This document shows, piece by piece, positions 7,625 through 14,975 of a stretch of DNA of 16,758 nt (position 1 is the first letter of the stretch; every line of letters begins with the position of its first letter). Origin of the DNA: CAYMLL01 sp964390645 (lineage in GTDB: Bacteria > Planctomycetota > UBA8108); the NCBI GenBank assembly GCA_964390645.1, contig CAYMLL010000163.1, positions 1-16,758 on the forward strand, in the 5' to 3' direction. The notes beneath the pieces are model-generated. The model was given only the letters and a program-made list of their open reading frames with translations. It was not told the DNA's origin and searched no databases. Made by a program: the position numbers and the translations under genes.

Positions 7625-9102
7625 TCCGAGCTCTCTTCGTCATGCTGCTTCTTCCCGGTGCGGCGACGTCCATCCTCGCACAGCCGCTCGGCGGCCGCTG
7701 GGGCACGGCCGAGGCCGAGGAGGAGTACTATCGCATCGTCGACCTGCCGATTCCGGACAACCTGCCCATCGAGACCGGGAGCTTCGATGTCCTGCCCGAC
7801 GGTCGACTCGTCATCGGAACGCGTCGTGGTGACATCTACCTCGTCGGGGGAGCCTTCGACAAGCGTCCGCGGCTCCGTTTCCATCGCTTCGCGAGCGGTC
7901 TCGACGAGGTCTTCGGGGTCGGCCATCGCGACGGCGCGTTCTTCGTCACGCAGCAGACGGAGGTCACTCGCATCACCGACCTCGACGGTGACGACCGGGC
8001 CGATCGCTTCGAGACGCTCAGCGACGAGTGGGGCTTCACGGACTACCACGAGTTCTCGTGGGGTTCGCGACCCGACCCTGACGGCAACATCTGGGTCGTG
8101 CTCGGACTCTCGAGCTCGTACTACTACCGTTCGCGCTTTCGGGGCTGGGCTATGAAGGTGACACCGTCCGGCGAGACGATTCCGATCGCCAGCGGCATTC
8201 GCAGCGCCGGCGGTGTGGCGCCGAACGAGCACGGTGAGATGTTCTACGTCGAGAGCCAGGGACCGTGGAACGGCTCGTGCTCGCTCAAGCATCTCGATCC
8301 CGGCGGATTCATGGGTCATCCGATCAGCTTCGCGGCCTACGATCTCGCTCCGAGCATGGGGCCGAGGCCGATCGAGCCTCGCAGCGGCTCGCGTCTCCAT
8401 GTCGAGAAGAAGCGCGTCAGGGAGCTGGTTCCGTACGCAGTGGTCTTCCCGTATCGCAAGATGGGACAGTCGATCTCCGGCTTTCGCGTCGATCGCAGCG
8501 GCGGCAAGTTCGGCCCCTTCGAGAACCAGATCTTCCTCGGGGACTACAGCCTCAGCTGCGTCATGCGGGCCACCACGGAGAAGATCAACGGCGTCTGGCA
8601 AGGCGCCTGCTATCCCTTTCGCGAGGGGCTCGGCACCGGCATCCTGGCGCTGCAGTTCTCGCCGGAGGGCTACCTCGTAACGGGCGGAACGAACCGGGGA
8701 TGGCCCGTCCGTGGGAGTCGCCGGTACGCCCTCGAGCGTCTCGAATGGACGGGTAAGATGCCCTTCGAGATCGAGCGGATCGGCATCCGTGCCGACGGCT
8801 TCACGATGGAGTTCACGACCGGGGTGGACAGGGAGCTGGCGTCGCGCGTCGAGACCTACGAGATCCTCCACTACACGCACGTCTACCAGAAGTTCTACGG
8901 CAGCCCGGAGGTGGACCTGGGTACGTCGAAGGTGCTCGAAGCGGTCGTGTCGCCGGACGGCAAGTCTGTCCGCTTGAAGCTCGCCGCGCTCGTCGAGGGG
9001 CACGTTCACGAGTTTGGTCTCCCGGGGATGCGATCGGCCGACGGCCGCGCCCTGGTACATGACAAGGCGTACTACACGGTCAACGAGATCCCGCGGTCGT
9101 GA
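7621..9102 (+). CDS. Secreted sorbosone dehydrogenase-like beta-propeller protein
   Basis: A 493-residue protein with a signal peptide (MIRALFVMLLLPGAATSILA, cleavage near AQP). It has beta-propeller sequence features: DVLPDGRLVIGTRRGDIYLV at about 56-75, FGVGHRDGAFFVTQQ at 98-112, RITDLDGDDRADRFETL at about 117-133, DPDGNIWVV at 152-160, NEHGEMFYVESQGPWNG at 202-218 and, near the C-terminal third, a GGTNRGWPVRG motif. These match the L-sorbosone/PQQ-sugar dehydrogenase-like proteins common in planctomycetes. A cofactor such as PQQ is inferred from the family, not proven. A GGAGG at 7609-7613, 7 bases before the ATG, and the ATGA overlap with the cytochrome gene imply translational coupling and equal expression. 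The obvious reading is a periplasmic dehydrogenase whose electron acceptor is the coupled cytochrome. The sugar or alcohol substrate is unknown. Confidence 0.82.
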   Translation: MIRALFVMLLLPGAATSILAQPLGGRWGTAEAEEEYYRIVDLPIPDNLPIETGSFDVLPDGRLVIGTRRGDIYLVGGAFDKRPRLRFHRFASGLDEVFGVGHRDGAFFVTQQTEVTRITDLDGDDRADRFETLSDEWGFTDYHEFSWGSRPDPDGNIWVVLGLSSSYYYRSRFRGWAMKVTPSGETIPIASGIRSAGGVAPNEHGEMFYVESQGPWNGSCSLKHLDPGGFMGHPISFAAYDLAPSMGPRPIEPRSGSRLHVEKKRVRELVPYAVVFPYRKMGQSISGFRVDRSGGKFGPFENQIFLGDYSLSCVMRATTEKINGVWQGACYPFREGLGTGILALQFSPEGYLVTGGTNRGWPVRGSRRYALERLEWTGKMPFEIERIGIRADGFTMEFTTGVDRELASRVETYEILHYTHVYQKFYGSPEVDLGTSKVLEAVVSPDGKSVRLKLAALVEGHVHEFGLPGMRSADGRALVHDKAYYTVNEIPRS

Positions 9103-9497
9103 GTACCGACATGCGACCCGCCGACGGTCTCGGGGGCCTGGCGGGTGCTTCTCTCGCCGCCGACCCGAGCTCCTGTCGCCACGCGTGCGGGCGAGGTGAA
9201 AACTCGTTCGCGGCACGTGGATCGTGATTCGCCCGGGTCCGGTCTCCCCGGGGCCGTGCGTTCACAGCAGACTGCGAGATACGGGGACGACGTCAAGGCG
9301 ATCGAGACACGTCGGCACCCGCTGCACGCTCGAAGTGACGAATCTCTCCACGAGGCCGGCGTCGTTTGCCGGGTCGACGAGCGTCGCGGCGGCATCGCTC
9401 GATCGAGCGGGGTGATCACCGATGCCGTCACACAGGCGGCCTCGTTGATCGAGTGCTTCGTGACGAACGGCTCGGCGCCACAGCCCGCCGGCCCCTC
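9103..9497. other. 395-bp convergent intergenic region without a convincing gene
   Basis: This stretch separates the ends of the propeller gene (plus) and the second sulfatase gene (minus). Reading frames cross it on both strands but none has a start with a ribosome site, a recognisable domain or balanced composition. A minus-strand frame ending near 9262 has about 45 codons with G/C-rich third positions (containing DPANDAGLVERFVTSS). It lacks a clear start and merges out of frame into the sulfatase, so a decayed gene remnant is possible but not shown. The clear structure here is the palindrome cluster at 9388-9429. Confidence 0.5.
9388..9429. repeat. Nested inverted repeats (outer stem plus two inner palindromes)
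   Basis: CGGCATCG at 9390-9397 is the exact reverse complement of CGATGCCG at 9420-9427. As RNA the stem extends by one G-U and one G-C pair to 9388/9429. Between the arms lie two perfect palindromes, CGCTCGATCGAGCG at 9396-9409 (overlapping the left arm by two bases) and GGTGATCACC at 9411-9420 (overlapping the right arm by one base). The cluster sits between convergent genes. It could be a bidirectional terminator, a cruciform or a protein-binding site. No T tract is present. Confidence 0.45.
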
Positions 9498-10952
9498 TCA
9501 TTTGCGGCCGAGATCGTTGTCGCGGACCTTCCTCAGCTTCGCCGCCAGCTGCCTCTGGAAGCGATCGACGACCGGGCGGTGCTCCTGCGACGACGAGAGG
9601 TTCGTGTACTGCAGCGGGTCCTTCGTCATGTCGAAGAGCTCTACGCCCTTCGAGGCGTCTTCCGCGTACTGGATGAAGGCCCACCNNNNNNNNNNNNNNN
9701 NNNNNNNNNNNNNNNNNNNNNNNNNNNNNGCCGCGTCGCGCACCACGTGGCTCGGGTCGTCGAGCATCGGCGAGATGTCCTTGCCCTGGATACGCGCCGG
9801 CACCCCGAGCCCGCAGAGCCTGGAGACGGTCGGGAAGAGATCGATCAGCTCGGTGAAGGAGTCGCAGACCGCGGGCTTCTTGCCGGGGACGCAGATGATC
9901 AGCGGCACCTTCGCGGACTCCTCGTGGAGGCTGACCTTGGCCCAGAAGTCGTGCTCGCCGAGGTGGTAGCCGTGGTCGCTGGTGAAGATGACGATCGTCT
10001 TCTTGCCGAGGTCGGCTCGTTCGAGAGCGGCGATCACCTTGCCGACCTGCCGGTCCATGTAGGCGACCGATGCGTAGTACCCGGAGATGGCCTTGCGCTG
10101 TCGCAACGGGTTCATCTGCATGTTCTTGCTGGTCTTGTAGTTGATGCCGGCTTTCGGGATGTCGTTCCAGTCTCCAGGTACCTTCTCGGGCAGCGTCATC
10201 TTCTGGTGAGGGAACGGCGAGAAGTACGGCATCGGCGCGACGAAGGGAACGTGCGGCCGCACGAAGCCGACCGCCAGAAAGAAGCGCTTCTCCCTGTTCC
10301 TGTACTCGTCGATGAGCTCGCAGGCCTTCCTGGCCGTCTTGCCGTCGGAGTGAACGAGGTCGTCCCCGTCGGCAGCGACGATGACGAACGTGTTGCCGCC
10401 CACGACGGGCTTCTTTCCCCGAGGGTTCCTCTCGAGCGTTTCGCCGATTCCCGGTGCCTTCCACTCCGGCCCGCGGCTGTTGAACCTCTCGGTCCACGAC
10501 CGTGGATCGTCGGCACCGTCAGTGCCCTTCTCGATGCCTCCCGGAACGCCCATGTGGAAGATCTTGCTGACGCGTGCGGTGTGGTAGCCGCTGTTCTTGA
10601 AATGTTGTGCCCACGTCGCACGATCGCCGATTGCCTTGCGGCCGCTGACGTACCCGAGCACGCCGGTCGCGTGGGGATAGTAGCCCGACATGAACGAGGC
10701 CCGTGAAGGTCCGCAGTACGTCGCCTGGCAGTACGCGCGCGTGAAGCGAGTGCCGCGCGCGGCGAGACGATCGATGTTCGGAGTCTTCGAGACCTCGTTG
10801 CCGTAGCAGGACAGGGCCGTGGCGGTCAGGTCGTCGGAGATGATGAAGAGGACGTTGTACCCGGGCTTCGCCGCCGGTCCGGCCGACACGGGACCGCAGA
10901 CGAGCAGCGGGAGGGCGACGAGGGCGAGAAAGGCGAGGAGGATCGTTCGCAT
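9498..10952 (-). CDS. Exported sulfatase, iduronate-2-sulfatase-like (interrupted by an assembly gap)
   Basis: A type I sulfatase of about 484 residues. The chosen start MRTILLAFLALVALPLL gives a standard signal peptide. In-frame alternatives are ATG at 10982 and GTG at 10985, and no start has a strong ribosome site. The metal-binding SDDLTATALSCYGNE lies at 39-53 (Asp40, Asp41). CGPSR at 80-84 is the formylglycine motif (Cys80). SDHGYHLGEHDFW is the second metal motif, and its HLGEHDFWAKVSLHEES setting is the pattern I know from iduronate-2-sulfatase-like (S1) enzymes. The C-terminal ELFDMTKDPLQYTNL is typical. A run of 44 N at 9686-9729 removes about 16 residues just before WAFIQY. The frame is the same on both sides, so the gene is probably intact in the organism. 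The natural substrate is unknown; the subfamily name does not prove iduronate specificity. It is divergent from the next plus-strand gene across 200 bp. Confidence 0.9.
   Translation of the reverse strand: MRTILLAFLALVALPLLVCGPVSAGPAAKPGYNVLFIISDDLTATALSCYGNEVSKTPNIDRLAARGTRFTRAYCQATYCGPSRASFMSGYYPHATGVLGYVSGRKAIGDRATWAQHFKNSGYHTARVSKIFHMGVPGGIEKGTDGADDPRSWTERFNSRGPEWKAPGIGETLERNPRGKKPVVGGNTFVIVAADGDDLVHSDGKTARKACELIDEYRNREKRFFLAVGFVRPHVPFVAPMPYFSPFPHQKMTLPEKVPGDWNDIPKAGINYKTSKNMQMNPLRQRKAISGYYASVAYMDRQVGKVIAALERADLGKKTIVIFTSDHGYHLGEHDFWAKVSLHEESAKVPLIICVPGKKPAVCDSFTELIDLFPTVSRLCGLGVPARIQGKDISPMLDDPSHVVRDAXXXXXXXXXXXXXXXXWAFIQYAEDASKGVELFDMTKDPLQYTNLSSSQEHRPVVDRFQRQLAAKLRKVRDNDLGRK
9686..9729. 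other. Assembly gap (44 N)
   Basis: An unresolved run of N lies within the second sulfatase gene, between the RDA and WAFIQY coding segments. Because both flanks share one reading frame, the placeholder length agrees with the true missing length modulo 3. Confidence 0.99.
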
Positions 10953-11152
10953 GGCGGCTCTCGGGGTTCTGACGCGGGACATCACGGCTCTACGGTCCGG
11001 TGAGCACTCTTGATGGTATCGAAAAGACGGGCCAGGAGAAGAGCGGAACGCGCGGGAATCCGGCCAGAGCGCGGTCGTGGGCTTGATCGGCGGACGCTGA
11101 AGCGTGTAGAGATGACGGCCGGGCTATCACGACGATCAGCAGGGAGAAGACC

Positions 11153-12415
11153 ATGATCACTCGACGGGAGTTTCTCGGAGCGTTCGGCAGCGCCATGGTC
11201 GCGCCGTCCATCGCGTGGCCTCGAGGCGAGCCCCGCAAGCGCATGGCCGTCGTCACCACGGAGTGGCGCTATCATTCTCACGCCTGGCACATGGCGGAGC
11301 GCTTTCTCGCCGGCTATCCGAAGCGCAGCCGCTGGCATCGTCCGTCGGTCGACGTTGTCGCGGCTTACGTCGACCAGAAGCCTGCGAACGACCTGAGCCA
11401 GGACCGGTCGAGGGAGTTCGGGTTCTCGATCTACCCCACGGTCGCGGAGGCGCTGCGCCGTGGAGGGGACGAGCTGGCGGTCGATGCGGTTCTCCTCATC
11501 GGCGAACACGGCAACTACCCGCACAACGAGATCGGTCAGAAGCTGTACCCGCGCTACGAGCTCTTCAAGCAGGTCACGGCGGTCTTCGAGAAGGACGGAC
11601 GTGCGGTCCCGGTCTTCAACGACAAGCATCTGTCGTGGAAGTGGGAGTGGGCCAGGGAGATGGCCGAGTCGGCTCGCAGGCTGGAGTTTCCCTTCCTCGC
11701 GGGCTCGTCGCTGCCGGTAACCTGGCGCATGCCCGCTCTCGATCTTCCCTTCGGAGCGCAGGTCGACGAGGTCATGTGCGTCGCCATCGGCGGCGTCGAC
11801 AGCTACGACTTTCACGCTCTGGAGACCATCCAGTGCATGGCGGAGCGCCGACGCGGGGGGGAGACGGGTGTCGAGTGGCTCGAGGCCCTGCGTGGCGACG
11901 AGGTCTGGAAGCGCATGGAGAAGGGCTCCTGGGAGCGGGGTGGGTGGGACCCCGGGCTCTTGCAGGCTTGCCTCTGCCGGAGCCAGACGCTGGCGCAGTC
12001 GAAGACGGCCAGCCATCGCTACCCTGAGGCGAGGCAGATTCGCGAGTGGGTGAAGGACCCGGTGATCTACCGGTTTCAGTATACCGACGGGGTCGGGGCG
12101 ACGATGCTGCTGATGAACGGCCTCGTCAGCGATTTCACCTTCGCGGCGCGTTTGAAGGGGCGCCCCGATCCGATCTCGACGTTGTTCTATCTGCCGCCGA
12201 ACCCGAATGTCGTCTACTCCGCGGCGCTGATGTCGAAGGTCGAGGAGATGATCGCGACGGGCAAGCCTCCGTATCCGGTCGAGAGGACACTCCTGACGTC
12301 GGGGCTCGTCGAAACGGGCATGAAGTCGCTGGCCAAGGGGGGCGCGCGACTCGGGACGCCGCATCTCGACGTGCGGTACGAGGCGCCGCGAGAGTCGCAG
12401 TTCTGGCGCGCTTGA
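11153..12415 (+). CDS. Tat-exported protein of unknown function, Gfo/Idh/MocA-like without the glycine loop
   Basis: A 420-residue protein that I cannot assign to a named family. The N-terminus MITRREFLGAFG carries a twin-arginine motif (RREFLG), so it should be exported folded. AGGGAG at 11141-11146 is well spaced for the ATG. After the signal the order of elements resembles the Rossmann half of Gfo/Idh/MocA oxidoreductases. A strand RMAVVTTEW and a helix HAWHMAERFLAGY come first, then VDVVAAYVD, EFGFSIYPTVAEAL, VDAVLLIGEHGNYP, and GRAVPVFNDKHLSW in the place of the usual EKP segment. REMAESARRLEFPFLAGSS would be the helix and strand after it. The glycine-rich GxGxxG is missing and several His/Trp/Glu residues occupy that loop. 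This fold relation is my inference from motif order. The neighbours are an exported sulfatase and a lactonase-like operon, pointing to envelope carbohydrate metabolism. Confidence 0.8.
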   Translation: MITRREFLGAFGSAMVAPSIAWPRGEPRKRMAVVTTEWRYHSHAWHMAERFLAGYPKRSRWHRPSVDVVAAYVDQKPANDLSQDRSREFGFSIYPTVAEALRRGGDELAVDAVLLIGEHGNYPHNEIGQKLYPRYELFKQVTAVFEKDGRAVPVFNDKHLSWKWEWAREMAESARRLEFPFLAGSSLPVTWRMPALDLPFGAQVDEVMCVAIGGVDSYDFHALETIQCMAERRRGGETGVEWLEALRGDEVWKRMEKGSWERGGWDPGLLQACLCRSQTLAQSKTASHRYPEARQIREWVKDPVIYRFQYTDGVGATMLLMNGLVSDFTFAARLKGRPDPISTLFYLPPNPNVVYSAALMSKVEEMIATGKPPYPVERTLLTSGLVETGMKSLAKGGARLGTPHLDVRYEAPRESQFWRA

Positions 12416-12425
12416 AAGAACGGTC

Positions 12426-12449
12426 GCGAGGCCCGCGGTCGAGCCTCGC
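12426..12449. terminator. Hairpin between convergent genes, possible terminator
   Basis: GCGAGGC (12426-12432) and GCCTCGC (12443-12449) form a perfect 7-bp stem around a 10-base loop, starting 11 bases after the stop of the Tat-protein gene. A short TTTT occurs at 12470-12473, too far away for a classic intrinsic terminator. The converging amidohydrolase gene ends at 12506. Confidence 0.35.
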
Positions 12450-12505
12450 CAGACTCTCGCCTCGACTCGTTTTCGCGGTGGTGTCGCTCGTGAGGAGGCG
12501 CGGGC

Positions 12506-13483
12506 TCAGAAGTACGCCTTCTCGGCCGTCTTGCGCAGGATCCACTCACGGTCGCTCGCGTCGAGAAAGTCCGCGTGCGTGCGGATGAGGTCGACCGAGC
12601 TCACGTAGTCGTGGCCGTCCGCTACCTGGAAGGGGCAGTCGCTTGCCCACATGAGGCGCTCGGGGCCGAAGGCGTCGAGCACGCGGCGGATCATCGGCAG
12701 GAGGTCGCGGTAGGGCGCCTTCTTCTTTCCGAGAGCGTAGTAGGCCGAGATCTTGACCTTGACGTTCTCGTGTCGGGCGAGCCGGCAGAGCTGGTCGAGC
12801 TGCTCGACGGGGAGTTTGCCGTCGATGCCGATACGGGCGAAGTGATCGATCACGACGGGCGTCTTCGGATAGCGCCGGCACATGCGGTCGACGGACGGCA
12901 GGTGGACCGGGTTGATCAGCGGACAGATCTGCTGCCCGGACTCGGCGGCGTGGGCCCACATCTCCTTCATGCCGTCGCTGTCGAGCCAGCTTTCGGGGGA
13001 GCCTTTGCCGGGTCGTATGCGAAAGCCTCGCACGCCGTTCTCCGCGAGCTCCTTCATCTTCTGCCGTGGGCTCGCGCTCTCGTCGATAACCGCGACGGCC
13101 GAGAAGACTCCCTCGTGTCGCTTCAGGACATCGAGCATGTAGGAGTTGTCCAGGCCGTAGAAGCTCATCTGGATCAGCACGATCCTCCGGACGCCCGACG
13201 GTCGACAGTGCTTGAAGAGCTCCTGGGGCGTGAAGCTCTGCGGCTGCATCTGCTCCTTCCGGAAGCTTCCGGCGAGCGGATAGCGGCTCGTGTCGGGCGT
13301 CCACACGTGCACGTGCGCATCGATGATCCCGGCGGCGGTCGGCTTCGGAGCGTCCTCGCCGAGGAGAGAGGTACCGGCGAGTGCACAGGTTCCAGCGCCG
13401 GCGAGCGTCGTGCGCAGAAAGTCGCGTCGCGGTGTCGGGGCGCCGTCGTCGGCACGCTTCGGCGATCTCGGGAGTCGGGTCAT
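12506..13483 (-). CDS. Tat-exported amidohydrolase-2 (lactonase-like TIM barrel)
   Basis: A 325-residue metal-dependent hydrolase of the amidohydrolase-2 type (PF04909-like), the group that contains sugar lactonases and decarboxylases. The start MTRLPRSP is taken because it overlaps the upstream stop (ATGA at 13480-13483). The open frame extending to 13702 is a high-GC Arg/Pro-rich artefact. TPRRDFLRTT at 17-26 is a twin-arginine signal followed by a hydrophobic stretch. Barrel motifs follow: DAHVHVW (His57 and His59 as metal ligands), GFRIRPGKG in the middle, VIDHFARIG (Asp213, His214) and MWASDCPF (Asp282, the late-strand catalytic Asp). Lactone hydrolysis is inferred from similarity to L-fucono/rhamnono-lactonase-like enzymes, and the substrate is open. 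It is the last gene of the DUF1553-DUF1501 operon. Confidence 0.87.
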   Translation of the reverse strand: MTRLPRSPKRADDGAPTPRRDFLRTTLAGAGTCALAGTSLLGEDAPKPTAAGIIDAHVHVWTPDTSRYPLAGSFRKEQMQPQSFTPQELFKHCRPSGVRRIVLIQMSFYGLDNSYMLDVLKRHEGVFSAVAVIDESASPRQKMKELAENGVRGFRIRPGKGSPESWLDSDGMKEMWAHAAESGQQICPLINPVHLPSVDRMCRRYPKTPVVIDHFARIGIDGKLPVEQLDQLCRLARHENVKVKISAYYALGKKKAPYRDLLPMIRRVLDAFGPERLMWASDCPFQVADGHDYVSSVDLIRTHADFLDASDREWILRKTAEKAYF

Positions 13484-14970
13484 GTGAGCAGCTCTCGCAC
13501 GATGTTCGCCTCCTCGACTCCGGTCAGACGCTCGTCGAGGCCGCGGTGCCTGTAGATCAGGCGCTCGTGGTCGATTCCCAGCAGGTGGAGGATCGTCGCG
13601 TTGAGGTCGTGCACCGCCACGGGGTCGCGGACGATATTGTAGCAGTAGTCGTCGGTCTCGCCGTGCTCGATGCCGCCGCGGATGCCGCCGCCGGCCATCC
13701 ACATCGAGAAGCAGCGGCCGTGGTGGTCCCTGCCGTACCTGTCCTTCGACAGCTTGCCCTGGCAGTAGACGGTGCGGCCGAACTCGCCGCCCCAGACGAC
13801 CAGCGTGTCGTCAAGCATGCCACGTCGCCGGAGGTCCCGGACGAGCCCTGCGGAGGCCTGGTCGACGTCCTTGCACTGCAGCGGCAGAATCCTCGGGAGG
13901 TCCCCGTGCTGGTCCCAGCCGCGGTGGAACAGCTGGATGAAGCGTACGCCCCGTTCGGCCATGCGGCGCGCCAGGAGGCAGTTGGCGGCGAAGGTCCCGG
14001 GTGTCCGCGCCTTCTCGCCGTAGAGCTCGAAGGTGGAGTCCGGCTCGTCGGAGATGTCGGTCAGCTCCGGAACCGAGGTCTGCATACGGAACGCCATCTC
14101 GTACTGTGCGATGCGCGTGTCGATCTCGGGATCCCCGAAGGCGTCGGCCTTCAGCCGGTTGATCCTTCTCAGCCCGTCGAGGAAGCGCCGGCGGGCGGTC
14201 CTGTCGAAGCCAGGCGGGTCGTTGAGGTAGAGCACCGCGTCGCGCGCGTTGCGTAGCTTGACACCCTGGTGCTCCGAGGGCAGGAAGCCGCTGCCCCAGA
14301 GGCGAGAGAAGAGCGGCTGACCGTCGGGGCGGCCCGTTCCCTGCGACAGCAGGACGAGGTATGCCGGGAGATCGTCGCTGTCACTGCCGATGCCGTAGCT
14401 GAGCCACGACCCGAGGCTCGCCTTGCCGAGCTGCTGTGAGCCCGTGTTGATGAAGGTGATCGCCGGGTCGTGGTTGATCGCGTCGGTGTGAACCGACTTG
14501 ATCACCGCGATCTCGTCGGCGATCGATCCGATGTGGGGGAGCGCCTCGCTGACCAGGCGCCCACACTTTCCATGGCGCCGAAACCGGAGCTTCGAAGCGG
14601 CGCACGGGAAGCTCGACTGACTCGCCGTCATCAACGTCACCCGCTGCCCCCTGCGGACCGATTCGGGTAGCTCGGTGCCGTGGAGCTCCTTCAGCCCCGG
14701 CTTGTGGTCGAGCGTCTCGAGCTGCGATGGGCCGCCGGACTGGAAGAGGTAGATCACGCGCCGGGCGCGTGGCGCGAAGTGCGGTCCGCCGAGCGTCCCG
14801 CCGTCCGGAGCGCCGTCCGATCCGCGGAGGTCGCGATCGAGAAGGGAGGCGAGCGCCGCTGCGCCGAGGCCGGCCGCCGTCCTGGAGAAGAGCCGGCGGC
14901 GTGTCGACAGCCCGCGGGGCTCCTCGTGGGGACTCCTGCTCGCGGCGATGGTGCGATCGAGGGAGGGCAT
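13480..14970 (-). CDS. DUF1501 protein with Tat signal
   Basis: A 496-residue protein of the DUF1501 family, a group with an alkaline-phosphatase-like fold and no reaction known to me. STRRRLFSRTAAGLGAAAL at 22-40 is a Tat signal. Family hallmarks visible are RRVIYLFQSGGPSQLETLD near residue 70, INHDPAITFINTG, VVWGGEFGRTVY, GRDHHGRCFSMWMAGGG, GETDDYCYN and VHDLNATILHLLGIDHE near the C-terminus. The run of His/Asp residues there resembles metal-ligand sites of the phosphatase/sulfatase fold. The gene starts 5 bases after the stop of the DUF1553 gene, and its own stop overlaps the amidohydrolase start by four bases, so all three appear to be co-translated. DUF1501 next to DUF1553 is the normal arrangement in planctomycetes. 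Confidence 0.92.
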   Translation of the reverse strand: MPSLDRTIAASRSPHEEPRGLSTRRRLFSRTAAGLGAAALASLLDRDLRGSDGAPDGGTLGGPHFAPRARRVIYLFQSGGPSQLETLDHKPGLKELHGTELPESVRRGQRVTLMTASQSSFPCAASKLRFRRHGKCGRLVSEALPHIGSIADEIAVIKSVHTDAINHDPAITFINTGSQQLGKASLGSWLSYGIGSDSDDLPAYLVLLSQGTGRPDGQPLFSRLWGSGFLPSEHQGVKLRNARDAVLYLNDPPGFDRTARRRFLDGLRRINRLKADAFGDPEIDTRIAQYEMAFRMQTSVPELTDISDEPDSTFELYGEKARTPGTFAANCLLARRMAERGVRFIQLFHRGWDQHGDLPRILPLQCKDVDQASAGLVRDLRRRGMLDDTLVVWGGEFGRTVYCQGKLSKDRYGRDHHGRCFSMWMAGGGIRGGIEHGETDDYCYNIVRDPVAVHDLNATILHLLGIDHERLIYRHRGLDERLTGVEEANIVRELLT

Positions 14971-14975
14971 ACCGG

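Noticed and set aside
7276..9216. 646-codon minus-strand open frame opposite the propeller gene
   Set aside because: Its composition is Arg/Asp/His-rich with no recognisable motif. The plus-strand propeller protein explains the sequence, with a signal peptide and a ribosome site.
9262..9460. Possible small minus-strand gene or gene remnant (DPANDAGLVERFVTSS)
   Set aside because: Third-position GC looks coding-like over about 45 codons, but there is no clear start or ribosome site and no family I recognise.
11083..11110. TTGATC and TGTAGA, 16 bases apart, upstream of the Tat protein gene
   Set aside because: The match to a sigma-70 promoter is weak (4 of 6 and 3 of 6), and promoter consensus in this lineage is uncertain.
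10982..12364. 460-codon minus-strand open frame opposite the Tat protein
   Set aside because: It is a shadow frame without motifs; the plus-strand gene has a Tat signal, a good ribosome site and a protein-like sequence.
13484..13702. N-terminal extension of the amidohydrolase
   Set aside because: It overlaps the DUF1501 coding sequence out of frame, and the Tat signal sits right after the start at 13483.
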